Shown here piece after piece: positions 51,944 through 60,846 of a stretch of 64,000 nucleotides of DNA. A program made the translations under genes and the position numbers. Below the pieces are notes generated by a model. The model was not told the origin of the DNA and made no database searches. It saw only the letters and a list, made by a program, of their open reading frames with translations. The stretch's first letter is position 1; each line of letters begins with the position of its first letter. Source of the stretch: Pararheinheimera marina (GTDB lineage Bacteria; Pseudomonadota; Gammaproteobacteria; Enterobacterales; Alteromonadaceae); NCBI RefSeq assembly GCF_042654345.1, contig NZ_JBHSGB010000005.1, positions 248,001 through 312,000 on the forward strand. The letters run 5' to 3'.

Positions 51944-52723
51944 TTAAATGGACTTTTTATGTGGACTAAAGACGGCCTTGGGCAGTAGACGATGAAGATT
52001 TTTTGCTATTGCATCAAAATCGGCCGCTACTGCCGATGCCTGAGAATATTTAAATACAAGCATTTGGCTCGCATTGGCTTCAGCCACGGCTTCGTCGCGA
52101 TGTACAGTCCCCAGTAAGGCTGAACCCAGGCGTTGGGTCAGGAACGCCGTAACGTCGGCGTTCAGCTGACTCCGGACATCCACCTGGTTCACTATGTAAT
52201 AGCAGCGGTCACGCACATCTTCACCATAAAGATTGCCGGATTCGATTTCCGGTAGGCTGCTCAATGACGCGCTGTCAGCCAATAATACGTTGAGAATGAT
52301 GGGATCAAACTGAGATAAAGCATGCATAGCTTCAGAATAGCCGGGAGCCAAATCAGCCAGTACCACCAGATCCGTTTGGCTTATAAAAGGAGCCAGCCAA
52401 TTGGCTAACAATTTAGGTTCTTTTGCCAGAGTGTGCTCGTAATGATCTCTTTCAGGCTTCTGAACACGACCAAACGGAACATAGCGCACGCCAGAATCGG
52501 ACTCCCGAACGTGGTGAGCCCACTCCTGCACTGTATTCCAGTCTCTAACGTGGCCGGACGAATCACTAAGCGGCATACCAAAATGCAGTCGCAACGAGTT
52601 TTGTGGATCAAAATCTATAACTAAAACCCGCAAGCCCAAACGTTGCAATGCATGCGCAAGGTTAGCAGTCAAAGTTGTTTTACCCACCCCCCCTTTAGGA
52701 GATGCCACGCAAATTAAGTTCAT
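51944..52723 (-). CDS. bcsQ: Cellulose biosynthesis ParA/MinD-like ATPase BcsQ
   Basis: MinD-superfamily ATPase that with BcsR places and activates the synthase complex, often at a cell pole. 259 residues. Deviant Walker A KGGVGKTT (residues 10-17), the DFDPQNSLRLHFG motif (Walker A' type, near 38-50), and ADLAPGYSEAM (Walker B region). It follows the BcsP-like gene with an ATGA overlap and precedes bcsAB by 22 bases. Confidence 0.93.
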   Translation of the reverse strand: MNLICVASPKGGVGKTTLTANLAHALQRLGLRVLVIDFDPQNSLRLHFGMPLSDSSGHVRDWNTVQEWAHHVRESDSGVRYVPFGRVQKPERDHYEHTLAKEPKLLANWLAPFISQTDLVVLADLAPGYSEAMHALSQFDPIILNVLLADSASLSSLPEIESGNLYGEDVRDRCYYIVNQVDVRSQLNADVTAFLTQRLGSALLGTVHRDEAVAEANASQMLVFKYSQASAVAADFDAIAKNLHRLLPKAVFSPHKKSI

Positions 52724-53133
52724 GCGCCTATCCGTTCTAATAATAATGAAAGCGGACTTGCCGACGATTTTTCCGGTGTAGGCGTCTGATTTGGGGTTTT
52801 AAGGAACAAATGCGACATATCACGGATTGAATCTTCGCGAGCAGTGCCATTCGTATCCAAATGCTCTTTGGTTGATTCGACAGAGTTTAAACGCGCTACC
52901 TGCGCTAACGGCTCTGAGCGAGCGGCTCCATTATCGGTATATGGGTAAGAATTAAACTCCGAAGCAGGAGTCCTGGCAAACTCTGCCGTATCCCGGTCAA
53001 ATAATGCAACTTGATTGATTAATTTCCAACGGGAATTCCCTGCAGTAAATGCAGCAGATTCAAAGTTCTTGTAATTTAAATTTTGCGCGCCAGTCTTGGT
53101 CACAAACTGCAACACATCATCATAGTGCTCCAT
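52720..53133 (-). CDS. BcsR/BcsP-like cellulose synthesis accessory protein
   Basis: First gene of the operon, 137 residues from an ATG at 53133 preceded by GGAGGT. The N-terminus (DDVLQFVTKTGAQNLNYKNF ... RWKLINQVALF) looks like the BcsR fold: short helix, linker, then R/W-W-x-L helix. The middle (about residues 50-115) is polar and likely disordered. The last residues, SPLSLLLERIGA, resemble the C-terminal (L-F-x-R-L) peptide of BcsP. It overlaps bcsQ by 4 bases. A regulatory scaffold for BcsQ/BcsA is the likely role, by analogy with BcsRQ. Confidence 0.7.
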   Translation of the reverse strand: MEHYDDVLQFVTKTGAQNLNYKNFESAAFTAGNSRWKLINQVALFDRDTAEFARTPASEFNSYPYTDNGAARSEPLAQVARLNSVESTKEHLDTNGTAREDSIRDMSHLFLKTPNQTPTPEKSSASPLSLLLERIGA

Positions 53134-53519
53134 AATACCTCCGAACAAGGCTACGCTCCCAGCCGTTTTACAAAAATGACAAAAATGAAACAAGCTACAA
53201 TCCATTTGACTTGGTTCTATTGTCGAAACACCCTAGAAGCCTAAATAATGTATCACTTTTACTAATTTAATGAAAAAAACATCAATGCGCAAGCGGGAAT
53301 ATGAAAAAATAGGTAAACTTTATCATTTCTGCATTTATTTGTGCTGGAGTCTGACTTTTCTGGCGAATTAAAGTCAATACGGATGAATTTATTTTGACTA
53401 TATGATAAATCTTGCACATTCATCAGGACAGGTTGGTCACACAGCATGAATGAGCAATCGTCATTTGTAACATCGGCGTGACTGTGGGTTTCTGAAGCAA
53501 ATTCTGCTGTTAAAATGTG
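53134..53519. other. AT-rich intergenic region before the cellulose operon
   Basis: About 390 bases with no credible gene; a 61-codon minus-strand frame at 53262-53447 has no recognisable start signal or family. It must hold the bcs promoter. I could not fix a minus 35/minus 10 pair with confidence, nor see a c-di-GMP riboswitch fold. Two closely similar short runs, CAAAAATGA and CAAAAATGA, lie in tandem at 53171-53179 and 53179-53188 near the start. Confidence 0.5.
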
Positions 53520-53547
53520 AAGTGCCGGGCAATAGAGCCCGGCACTT
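53520..53547 (-). terminator. Terminator of ppsA
   Basis: Perfect 11-bp stem AAGTGCCGGGC/GCCCGGCACTT with a 6-base loop, 17 bases after the ppsA stop. The T-run (CACATTTT) is short. Confidence 0.6.
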
Positions 53548-53564
53548 TAAGTAAAATACGACAC

Positions 53565-55940
53565 CTACTCGCCGTATTTTTCACCGAGATACAGCCAGGT
53601 TTCCAGCACGGTATCCGGGTTCAGTGACACTGAATCAATGCCCTGCTCCATCAACCAGGCGGCAAAGTCTTCGTGGTCTGAAGGGCCCTGACCACAGATC
53701 CCGACATATTTGCCTTTGGCTTTGGCAGTAGAAATGGCCATTTCCAGCAGCTTCTTAATGGCTGGGTTACGCTCGTCAAACAGATGCGCAATCAAACCAC
53801 TGTCGCGGTCCAGACCCAGAGTTAACTGAGTTAAGTCATTCGAGCCGATGGAGAAGCCGTCGAAGTACTCAAGGAACTGCTCTGCCAGCAGGCAGTTCGA
53901 AGGCAGCTCACACATCATGATGACTTTCAGACCATTTTCGCCACGTTTCAGTCCATGCGCTTCGAGCAGTTCGATCACCGCTTTGGCTTCTTCCAGCGTC
54001 CGCACGAATGGGATCATCACCTCCACATTGGTAAAGCCCATTTCATTGCGGACCCGCTTCAATGCTTCACACTCCAGCGCAAAACAATCACGGAAGTCAG
54101 TGCTGATGTAGCGTGAAGCACCGCGGAAACCGATCATCGGGTTTTCTTCGTGTGGCTCATACTGCTGGCCACCGACCAGGTTGGCGTATTCGTTGGATTT
54201 AAAATCGGACATCCGCACAATGACACGTTGTGGCGAAAATGCCGCGGCCAGTGTCGAAATGCCTTCGGTCAGCTTAGTGATGTAGAACTCGACCGGCGAT
54301 GAATAGCCAGCCATCATCTGACGGATGGTTGCCTGCAGCTCAGCACTTTGTGTATCGAAATTCAGCAAGGCTTTCGGGTGCACACCAATCATCCGGTTAA
54401 TAATAAATTCCAGACGGGCCAGACCAATACCGGCATGTGGCAGACGGGCGAAGGAAAATGCCCGTTCCGGGTTACCGACGTTCATCATGATTTTCATCGG
54501 TAGTTTTGGCATCTGGTCGACCCGGGAACGGATCACTTCAAATGGCAGCACGCCCTGATAAACATAGCCGGTATCGCCCTCGGCACAGGAAACAGTGACA
54601 TCCTGACCATTTTCGATACGACTGGTCGCATCACCACAACCCACCACAGCCGGAATACCCAGCTCACGGGCGATAATAGCTGCGTGGCAGGTGCGACCAC
54701 CGCGATTGGTCACAATAGCAGAAGCCCGTTTCATGATCGGTTCCCAGTCCGGGTCTGTCATGTCGGTGACCAGCACATCGCCTGGCTGAATTTGGTCCAT
54801 ATCGGCAATGCTGGCCAGCACTTTGGCCTTACCGCTGCCAATTTTATGACCGATAGCACGGCCTTCGGTGAGCACCGCTGAACTGCCTTTGAGCTGGAAG
54901 CGCTCCATCTCATTGCTGTCTTCACGGCTGCGGACCGTTTCTGGACGGGCTTGCACTATATAAAGTTTACCATCCACACCATCTTTGGCCCATTCGATAT
55001 CCATTGGACGGCCATAGTGCTGCTCAATAATAATGGCTTGTTTGGCCAGCTCCTGAACTTCGGCGTCGGTCAGAGAAAACTGTTGCCGCTTGCCGGCGGC
55101 CACATCCTGCACCAGCACTTGTTTGCCATGGCTCAGATCGGATGAATACACCATTTGCAGCAGTTTACTGCCCAAGGTACGCCGAACAACAGCAGGACGG
55201 TCGGCAAGAACTGTGGGTTTGTGGACATAGAACTCGTCCGGGTTGACGGCGCCCTGCACCACCATTTCGCCCAAACCGTAAGACGAGGTGACAAAGACAA
55301 CATCTTCAAAACCGGATTCGGTGTCGATACTGAACATCACACCTGAGGAAGACAAATCAGAGCGAACCATGCGCTGAACACCGGCAGAAAGTGCCACGCC
55401 GCGGTGGTCATAGCCCTGGTGAACACGATAGGAAATGGCGCGGTCATTAAACAATGACGCAAACACATGCTTCACCGCTTCATGCACCTGTTCATAGCCA
55501 CGCACGTTCAGGAAAGTTTCCTGCTGGCCGGCAAATGACGCGTCTGGCATATCTTCAGCAGTCGCAGAGGAACGAACTGCAAAAGACACATCCCCCACAC
55601 TGTCTGAAACCAGTTGCTGATAGGCCTGCTGCAGCGCCTGTTCAAACTCACTCTGAAACGGCGTATCAATCACCCATTGACGGATTTGCGCACCGGCTTT
55701 GGCCAGTGCATTGACGTCATCGACATCCAAACCATCCAGCAGTTGATAAATTCGTTCGTTCAGTCCACTCTGATCCAGAAATTGGTTAAAGGCATACGCA
55801 GTAGTCGCAAAGCCGCCTGGAACCTGTACCCCAGCGTTCGCGAGGTTACTGATCATCTCACCCAAAGAGGCATTTTTTCCGCCGACGCGTGGAACGTCAT
55901 GCATGCCTAAGTCCTGGTACCAAACAACGAATTCTTGCAC
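53565..55940 (-). CDS. ppsA: Phosphoenolpyruvate synthase
   Basis: Converts pyruvate and ATP to phosphoenolpyruvate, AMP and phosphate, the entry step of gluconeogenesis from three-carbon compounds. 791 residues, standard length. An N-terminal ATP-grasp domain (VGGKNASLGEMI, FAVRSSATAEDMPDASFAGQQETFLNV), the swivelling domain with phospho-histidine in GGRTCHAAIIARELG, and the C-terminal PEP-binding barrel with GSNDLTQLTLGLDRDSG and catalytic Cys in YVGICGQGPSD. Divergent from its regulator gene ppsR. An imperfect HexR-type box is in the shared region. Confidence 0.97.
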   Translation of the reverse strand: MQEFVVWYQDLGMHDVPRVGGKNASLGEMISNLANAGVQVPGGFATTAYAFNQFLDQSGLNERIYQLLDGLDVDDVNALAKAGAQIRQWVIDTPFQSEFEQALQQAYQQLVSDSVGDVSFAVRSSATAEDMPDASFAGQQETFLNVRGYEQVHEAVKHVFASLFNDRAISYRVHQGYDHRGVALSAGVQRMVRSDLSSSGVMFSIDTESGFEDVVFVTSSYGLGEMVVQGAVNPDEFYVHKPTVLADRPAVVRRTLGSKLLQMVYSSDLSHGKQVLVQDVAAGKRQQFSLTDAEVQELAKQAIIIEQHYGRPMDIEWAKDGVDGKLYIVQARPETVRSREDSNEMERFQLKGSSAVLTEGRAIGHKIGSGKAKVLASIADMDQIQPGDVLVTDMTDPDWEPIMKRASAIVTNRGGRTCHAAIIARELGIPAVVGCGDATSRIENGQDVTVSCAEGDTGYVYQGVLPFEVIRSRVDQMPKLPMKIMMNVGNPERAFSFARLPHAGIGLARLEFIINRMIGVHPKALLNFDTQSAELQATIRQMMAGYSSPVEFYITKLTEGISTLAAAFSPQRVIVRMSDFKSNEYANLVGGQQYEPHEENPMIGFRGASRYISTDFRDCFALECEALKRVRNEMGFTNVEVMIPFVRTLEEAKAVIELLEAHGLKRGENGLKVIMMCELPSNCLLAEQFLEYFDGFSIGSNDLTQLTLGLDRDSGLIAHLFDERNPAIKKLLEMAISTAKAKGKYVGICGQGPSDHEDFAAWLMEQGIDSVSLNPDTVLETWLYLGEKYGE

Positions 55941-55980
55941 GATAAGTCTCCAATTTGTGTTGCAGGTTCTGTAAGCTTAC

Positions 55981-56025
55981 ATGGCTAGCCACATAGCCAT
56001 CTCATTCTACACTGGGGTTAGAATG
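55981..56025. repeat. Two adjacent inverted repeats between ppsA and ppsR
   Basis: ATGGCTA/TAGCCAT (55981-55987, 55994-56000) and CATTCTA/TAGAATG (56003-56009, 56019-56025). They lie 41-85 bases upstream of ppsA and could be operators or 5'-UTR hairpins. Confidence 0.4.
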
Positions 56026-56046
56026 AATTAAAACCTTAATTTCTAA

Positions 56047-56061
56047 TGTAATTTTATAACG
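56047..56061. promoter_or_regulatory. Imperfect HexR-type box for ppsA
   Basis: TGTAATTTTATAACG matches TGTAATwwwATTACA at 12 of 15 positions. HexR activates ppsA in Shewanella, and the position, 107-121 bases upstream of the ppsA start, suits an activator. Confidence 0.5.
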
Positions 56062-56078
56062 ACAAAATGAGGTTTCCC

Positions 56079-56888
56079 GTGCGAACTGCTTTCTATATAT
56101 CTGATGGAACTGGAATTACTGCCGAAGTGTTTGGACATGCATTGCTGTCGCTGTTTCCCGCAGAATTTGACCATATCACCATCCCATTTGTCGAAACCGA
56201 AGAGATTGCCTTACAGGTCAAACAACGAATTAACGATCGTTATAAAACTACCGGAGTTCGGCCTTTAGTGTTTCAAACCTTTGTCGACGACAAGCTCCGC
56301 TTGATCATTAACAGCAGCGAAGGCAGCTGCTACGACTTTTTGAACGCCTTTGTCGAGCCAATGCAAAAGGAATTGGGGTTGTCGGCCATGCCAAAAACAC
56401 ACCGCACCCACAGTATTCATGAAAAGACTTACGATTTTCGAATTGATGCGGTGAATTTTGCTCTGGCCAATGACGATGGTTCCAATTTAAAAGATTACGC
56501 CAAAGCCGACATTATTCTGGTCGGCGTCAGCCGCTCTGGCAAAACCCCCACCAGCTTATACCTGGCCTTGCAGTACGGTATCAAAGCCGCTAACTACCCC
56601 TTTGTGCCAGAAGATTTGGATCATTTGAAATTGCCAGCAGAGCTGCGGCAACACAAAAACAAACTGTTTGGCCTGACCATTACGCCGGAGCGACTCAGTC
56701 AAATTCGTGAGCAGCGCCGCCCCGGTAGTAAATATGCATCCCTGCGTCAATGCAAACTGGAGCTGGATGAAGTGGAAGCTTTGTATCAGCGCGAGCGCAT
56801 GGCTTATCTGAATTCAACCCATCTGTCGATTGAAGAGATTTCTGCAAAAATCATGGCTCAGACGGGTCTGAAGCGACAAAAATACTAA
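56079..56888 (+). CDS. ppsR: PEP synthase regulatory kinase/pyrophosphorylase
   Basis: Bifunctional DUF299 enzyme that inactivates PpsA by ADP-dependent threonine phosphorylation and reactivates it by phosphate-dependent removal. About 269 residues from the GTG at 56079, which has TGAGG 6 bases upstream; an ATG at 56067 gives 273. Signatures: FYISDGTGITAEVFGHALL, HRTHSIHEKTYDFRIDAVNFAL and the P-loop-like GVSRSGKTPTSLYLA. Divergently paired with ppsA, as in many gammaproteobacteria. It ends 4 bases inside the convergent PanE-like gene. Confidence 0.95.
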   Translation: MRTAFYISDGTGITAEVFGHALLSLFPAEFDHITIPFVETEEIALQVKQRINDRYKTTGVRPLVFQTFVDDKLRLIINSSEGSCYDFLNAFVEPMQKELGLSAMPKTHRTHSIHEKTYDFRIDAVNFALANDDGSNLKDYAKADIILVGVSRSGKTPTSLYLALQYGIKAANYPFVPEDLDHLKLPAELRQHKNKLFGLTITPERLSQIREQRRPGSKYASLRQCKLELDEVEALYQRERMAYLNSTHLSIEEISAKIMAQTGLKRQKY

Positions 56889-57889
56889 AGCGCGAGTAAT
56901 TGCTGGGCCTGTTGCGGGGTCAGGCTAACCGCCTGCCCTTGCTGCTTTTGTCGTACCAGGCTGACCAGTGCCTGATTCAGCGGTGCCGTAAGACCGGCTT
57001 CTTCAGCCAGCGCAACCACCGCACCATTAAGGTAATCAATTTCTGTTGGTCGTCCAGCCTGTAAATCGTCCCACATTGATGAGCGGGCTTGCGGGTTAAT
57101 GTCCAGCATGGAGCGGGCTATTACCCGAAACAGCCCGTCGGGTAAGCGCAGCAACACAGGTAGCAACCTGTTGGGCACTTTGGTGTAACTGTGCAGGCCC
57201 AGCTTTCTGCGCCGGCACAACCTTAACAGTTCATCCATGGCACCAGCCAAAAGCTGACGGTAAGGGCGCTGCATCAGTTGCTCACGCAGTGGCAAACCAC
57301 AAAGCGCATTAATGGCGTTATTCAGATTCAGCAACAATTTACCCAGCTCTGCGGCCTGAATATCCTCTGTCGCAGCGGACGTCAAATCGGCACTGCTGAG
57401 CGCAGACATCAGTTGGCGCTGCAATACGGTTGCCGGCTCAGACCAGACCATGGCTGCACCACTGGTGCGGGCATACAGACCAGGGCCGGCTTTCACCACA
57501 TTAAATGGCACTATGGCTCTGGCCACCTGCTGCGGTAAAAATTGCTGATACCAGGTTTGAATGGCGACGCCGTTTTGCAACGCGATGATTTCGGTGTCGG
57601 GGCGCAGAAAATCAACCAATTGTGGTAGTAGTTCATTCAGTGCTACGGCTTTGACAGCACATAACACCAGGTCGGCGCCACGGAGAGCTTCGAGCGAGGT
57701 AAATACAGCGGGACTACCCAGAGTATGGCAACGTAAATCCAGGTCCTGCGCGGTGAAACCATACACAGCGGCCTCTAGTGCTAAGGCTTCCCGGCCTATA
57801 AAACTAACCTGAAAACGGCCACTTTGGGCCGCCAGCACCCCGAGGTAACAACCGATACTGCCAGCGCCCAGTACCACCAGACGTGGCAA
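56885..57889 (-). CDS. Ketopantoate reductase-family (PanE/ApbA-like) dehydrogenase
   Basis: NADPH-dependent reductase of the 2-dehydropantoate 2-reductase family. LVVLGAGSIGCYLG is the Rossmann motif, VKAVALNELLPQL holds the usual lysine, and ELGKLLLNLNNAINAL and GRPTEIDYLNGAVV are the substrate-domain motifs. I place the start at a TTG (57889), giving 334 residues and the glycine motif at residue 8 as in relatives; a GTG at 57946 would add 19 residues but lacks a ribosome site and overlaps aroG-type coding. It may be true PanE or a paralogue with another 2-oxoacid substrate. Confidence 0.8.
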   Translation of the reverse strand: MPRLVVLGAGSIGCYLGVLAAQSGRFQVSFIGREALALEAAVYGFTAQDLDLRCHTLGSPAVFTSLEALRGADLVLCAVKAVALNELLPQLVDFLRPDTEIIALQNGVAIQTWYQQFLPQQVARAIVPFNVVKAGPGLYARTSGAAMVWSEPATVLQRQLMSALSSADLTSAATEDIQAAELGKLLLNLNNAINALCGLPLREQLMQRPYRQLLAGAMDELLRLCRRRKLGLHSYTKVPNRLLPVLLRLPDGLFRVIARSMLDINPQARSSMWDDLQAGRPTEIDYLNGAVVALAEEAGLTAPLNQALVSLVRQKQQGQAVSLTPQQAQQLLAL

Positions 57890-57914
57890 AGCCGCCCCAA
57901 TAGCGGCGGCTTTG
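57887..57914 (-). other. Hairpin spanning the PanE-like start region
   Basis: A perfect 10-bp stem (CAAAGCCGCC/GGCGGCTTTG) with an 8-base loop begins 16 bases past the DAHP synthase stop. There is no T-run on the minus strand. Its 3' arm contains GGGGCGG and the TTG start, so it may gate translation of the reductase or weakly terminate the gene above. Confidence 0.4.
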
Positions 57915-57929
57915 TTATCGGTTTGACTA

Positions 57930-59279
57930 TTACTTACGGACGGCACGCAGTGTGTCTGCGATCAGGAACGCCAGTTCCAGTACCTGATCGGAGTTAAGTC
58001 GTGGGTCACACTGAGTGGTGTAACAACGGCTCAGGTCGTTTTCAGACAAGCCATAAGCCCCGCCGGTACATTCAGTGACATTTTCTCCGGTCATTTCCAG
58101 GTGAATACCGCCTGCATGGCTGCCTTCGGCCTGGTGCACCGCGAAGAAATAGCGGATTTCACGCAAAATGGCTTCGAAATCACGAGTCTTGTAGTCATTG
58201 CTTGCTTTGACTGTGTTGCCGTGCATCGGGTCTGAACTCCAAACCACTTTGCGGCCTTCACGTTGCACCCGGCGAACCAGAGCTGGCAGCTTTTCAGCCA
58301 GTTTGTCGGCGCCCATGCGGGTGATCAAGGTTAAACGGCCAGGCGTATTGTCGGGGTTCAGTGCATCAATCAGACGGATCAGATCCATTTCATCCATGCC
58401 AGGACCAATTTTCACACCAATCGGGTTTTTAATGCCTTTGAAAAACTCCAAGTGAGCGTGGTCCAGTTGACGGGTGCGTTCACCAATCCACACCATGTGG
58501 GCGGAGCAGTCGTACCAATCACCAGTCAATGAGTCACGGCGGGTCAGTGCCTCTTCGTAATTCAGCAGTAATGCCTCGTGTGAGGTATACAACGAGGTTT
58601 CACGAATAGAAGGCGAATTTTCCGAAGTAATGCCACAGATTTCCATAAAGCGTAACGCTTCCTGAATACGCTGAGCAATGTCCTGGTAGCGGCCTTTCAA
58701 TGGATTAGATTCCACGAAGCCCATATTCCAACGGCTGACCTGGTGCAAATCGGCCAGCCCGCCTTGGGCAAAAGCTCGCAGTAAGTTCAGTGTTGCCGCC
58801 GAGTGGTGATAAGCCGTTAATAACCGGTTAGGGTCCGGACGGCGAGACGCCTCGGTGAACTCAAAGCTGTTAATGATATCGCCACGGTAGCTTGGTAAGG
58901 ACACACCATTGATGGTCTCCAGATCGCTGGAGCGTGGTTTAGCGTACTGACCCGCCATCCGGGCCACTTTGACCACGGGACAACCACCGGCAAAAGTTAA
59001 TACCACTGCCATCTGCAACAGCACCTTAAAGGTGTCCCGGATCTTCGGCGCATTAAAGTCGCTAAAGCTTTCCGCACAATCGCCACCCTGCAATAAAAAG
59101 GCTTTGCCCTCGGCCACCTGGCCGAGCTGACTAAACAAATCACGGGTCTCCTGCGCAAATACCAATGGTGGGTATTTATGCAGTTGTTGCTCTACAGATG
59201 CGAGCAGTGATTTGTCATCGTATGAGGGTTGTTGTTGGATTGGAAAAGCTCGCCAACTTTGAGGCGTCCAGGTCGTCAC
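57930..59279 (-). CDS. 3-deoxy-7-phosphoheptulonate synthase, class II
   Basis: Condenses phosphoenolpyruvate and erythrose-4-phosphate in the first step of the shikimate pathway. 449 residues, the size of plant-type class II enzymes rather than E. coli AroFGH. Visible features: LLQGGDCAESF (metal cysteine), ARMAGQYAKPRS, HMVWIGERTRQLDHAH, GVKIGPGM and the late HLEMTGENVTECTGG. Upstream of the PanE-like gene on the same strand. No Trp/Tyr repressor box was identified. Confidence 0.94.
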   Translation of the reverse strand: MTTWTPQSWRAFPIQQQPSYDDKSLLASVEQQLHKYPPLVFAQETRDLFSQLGQVAEGKAFLLQGGDCAESFSDFNAPKIRDTFKVLLQMAVVLTFAGGCPVVKVARMAGQYAKPRSSDLETINGVSLPSYRGDIINSFEFTEASRRPDPNRLLTAYHHSAATLNLLRAFAQGGLADLHQVSRWNMGFVESNPLKGRYQDIAQRIQEALRFMEICGITSENSPSIRETSLYTSHEALLLNYEEALTRRDSLTGDWYDCSAHMVWIGERTRQLDHAHLEFFKGIKNPIGVKIGPGMDEMDLIRLIDALNPDNTPGRLTLITRMGADKLAEKLPALVRRVQREGRKVVWSSDPMHGNTVKASNDYKTRDFEAILREIRYFFAVHQAEGSHAGGIHLEMTGENVTECTGGAYGLSENDLSRCYTTQCDPRLNSDQVLELAFLIADTLRAVRK

Positions 59280-59454
59280 TTTTAAGTTTCCTATTACTGA
59301 TTAATTACATTCTTCGCTTGGGTTATGAATCCGCAGACAAGGTAAATAGATTGCCGCTGAAATTCAATCAGAAATTAGCCGGAAAGCCATTTAGACGTCA
59401 AAAAAGTGGATGGCCAACCGGGTAAGCAGCTGGCCAGCAGTAACAAGCTCGTCA

Positions 59455-59688
59455 TTAAGGGGTAAGAATGCGTAACGCGGATTGAATGTGCTCAGCACAG
59501 TTGCGCCCCAAATCGGTCAGGTAACCGCCGTCTGGCTGCGTCAGTAAACCTTTGTGATACAAGCGCCCTATCGCTGCTTTGTATTCACTGGTTGCATCTT
59601 TATGCGCTTTTATTCCTTCGAGTGAAGTGTCGAGATTAAACAGGTTGAGGATCCGGATTTCGTCATTCAGTTCTGCGCTGACCGCCAT
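59455..59688 (-). CDS. TIGR02647 family small protein
   Basis: Small protein of unknown function, 77 residues from the ATG at 59688, which has AAGGAG 6 bases upstream; a longer frame to 59796 is not supported. It reads LNDEIRILNLFNLDTSLEGIKAHKDA, then GRLYHKGLLTQPDGGYLTDLGRNCAEH, matching the TIGR02647 pattern. The YHKGLLTQ...GGYLT element looks like a winged-helix wing, so DNA binding is possible. Confidence 0.8.
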   Translation of the reverse strand: MAVSAELNDEIRILNLFNLDTSLEGIKAHKDATSEYKAAIGRLYHKGLLTQPDGGYLTDLGRNCAEHIQSALRILTP

Positions 59689-59850
59689 ATGCATCTCCTT
59701 GTTGTTCTGGTTTGAAGTTAGCCCAGACCAAACCAAAGTGCCAGTAACGACCGCAATGCGACCGCTGACGGCAGAAGACAGTTTACTTTTTTTCATTTTG
59801 CGGTATTTTTAACCTCCTTCTATAGTTGCAGAGCAAGGAGGCTCGCAACA

Positions 59851-60783
59851 GTGGTCAGCAAATTTCAGCTAAGCCAGCAACAATGGCTGGTCAGTTTTTT
59901 CCAACATCTGCCAAATCCTGCGTTTATTCTGCTGGACGATGCCGCACATCAGTTACAACTGGTCGCCGCTAACCAAGCATTTTTAGGCCTGTTGCCTGAC
60001 ATAGTCAGCTTGCCTGCCTCTTTGGCGGATATCCGCTTACCAGCTGATTGGTCAACCCAGCTAAAAAATCAGCTGAACCTGCTTTCAATCGATGTCCCCT
60101 GCTCATTGGAGCTGAAAATCCGCAGTCAGGACAGTTATCGCTGGTTTGCGTTGTCTTTGCAGCTGCATCTGGTGCAACAGCAACGGTTTTATTACGCCGT
60201 ACTGACCGAAGTCACAGAGTGGCGACAGGAATGCAAACAACTGCAACAGAAGCTGTCAGACATTGAACGGCTGAAAAACCGGATCCGTGAACAGGCCATT
60301 CGCGACCCGTTGACCAATTTGTTTAACCGCCGCTTTCTGAATGAATTTATGGAACGCGAGTTGGCGTTGGCGCGACGTAATCAAAAACCACTGTCACTGG
60401 TGATGTTGGACTTGGACCACTTTAAGCAGTTAAACGACCAACACGGCCATCAGACCGGTGATCAGATTATTGAACTGGTCGCCCGCAATTTGCTGCGCCA
60501 GAGTAGGCGTAGCGATATTTTGTTTCGATACGGCGGCGAGGAGTTCCTGATCCTGTTGCCAAACACCACAGCACTTCAGGCTGGTCATCTGGCCGAAGGC
60601 TGGCGGGCCCAGATTGAACAGGCCCAGGTGTTTGCCCGGGAGCAACAGATCTCCGTCACCATTTCTGCTGGTGTTGCCTGCTACCCTGAACATGGCACCA
60701 CAGCCTTTAATTTAATCCACGCTGCCGATCAGGCGCTGTATCAAGCCAAAGCGGCAGGCAGAAATCAGGTCGTGCTGTTATAA
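59851..60783 (+). CDS. PAS-like diguanylate cyclase (GGDEF)
   Basis: Predicted active c-di-GMP synthase, 310 residues, from a GTG with AAGGAGG 9 bases upstream. Residues about 12-125 form a PAS-like sensor (FFQHLPNPAFILLDD...AVLTEVTEWR), then a coiled coil (122-150) and the GGDEF domain with active-site GGEEF at 228-232 and an inhibitory RxxD site (R219-D222) just before it. No membrane helix, so cytosolic. It may supply the signal read by the BcsA PilZ domain, but the link is by function class only. Confidence 0.9.
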   Translation: MVSKFQLSQQQWLVSFFQHLPNPAFILLDDAAHQLQLVAANQAFLGLLPDIVSLPASLADIRLPADWSTQLKNQLNLLSIDVPCSLELKIRSQDSYRWFALSLQLHLVQQQRFYYAVLTEVTEWRQECKQLQQKLSDIERLKNRIREQAIRDPLTNLFNRRFLNEFMERELALARRNQKPLSLVMLDLDHFKQLNDQHGHQTGDQIIELVARNLLRQSRRSDILFRYGGEEFLILLPNTTALQAGHLAEGWRAQIEQAQVFAREQQISVTISAGVACYPEHGTTAFNLIHAADQALYQAKAAGRNQVVLL

Positions 60784-60805
60784 AGCCAGGACCTTTCGCA
60801 GCTAT

Positions 60806-60836
60806 AAAAAAGGGCTGGTTCATTCAGCCCTTTTTT
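60806..60836. terminator. Bidirectional terminator between the GGDEF gene and htpX
   Basis: Stem AGGGCTG/CAGCCCT with a 7-base loop, extended by A-run and T-run arms, between convergent genes. Confidence 0.88.
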
Positions 60837-60846
60837 GTCCGTGACA

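Noticed and set aside
53262..53447. A 61-codon minus-strand reading frame upstream of the bcs operon
   Set aside because: No ribosome site, no family resemblance, AT-rich intergenic composition; probably chance.
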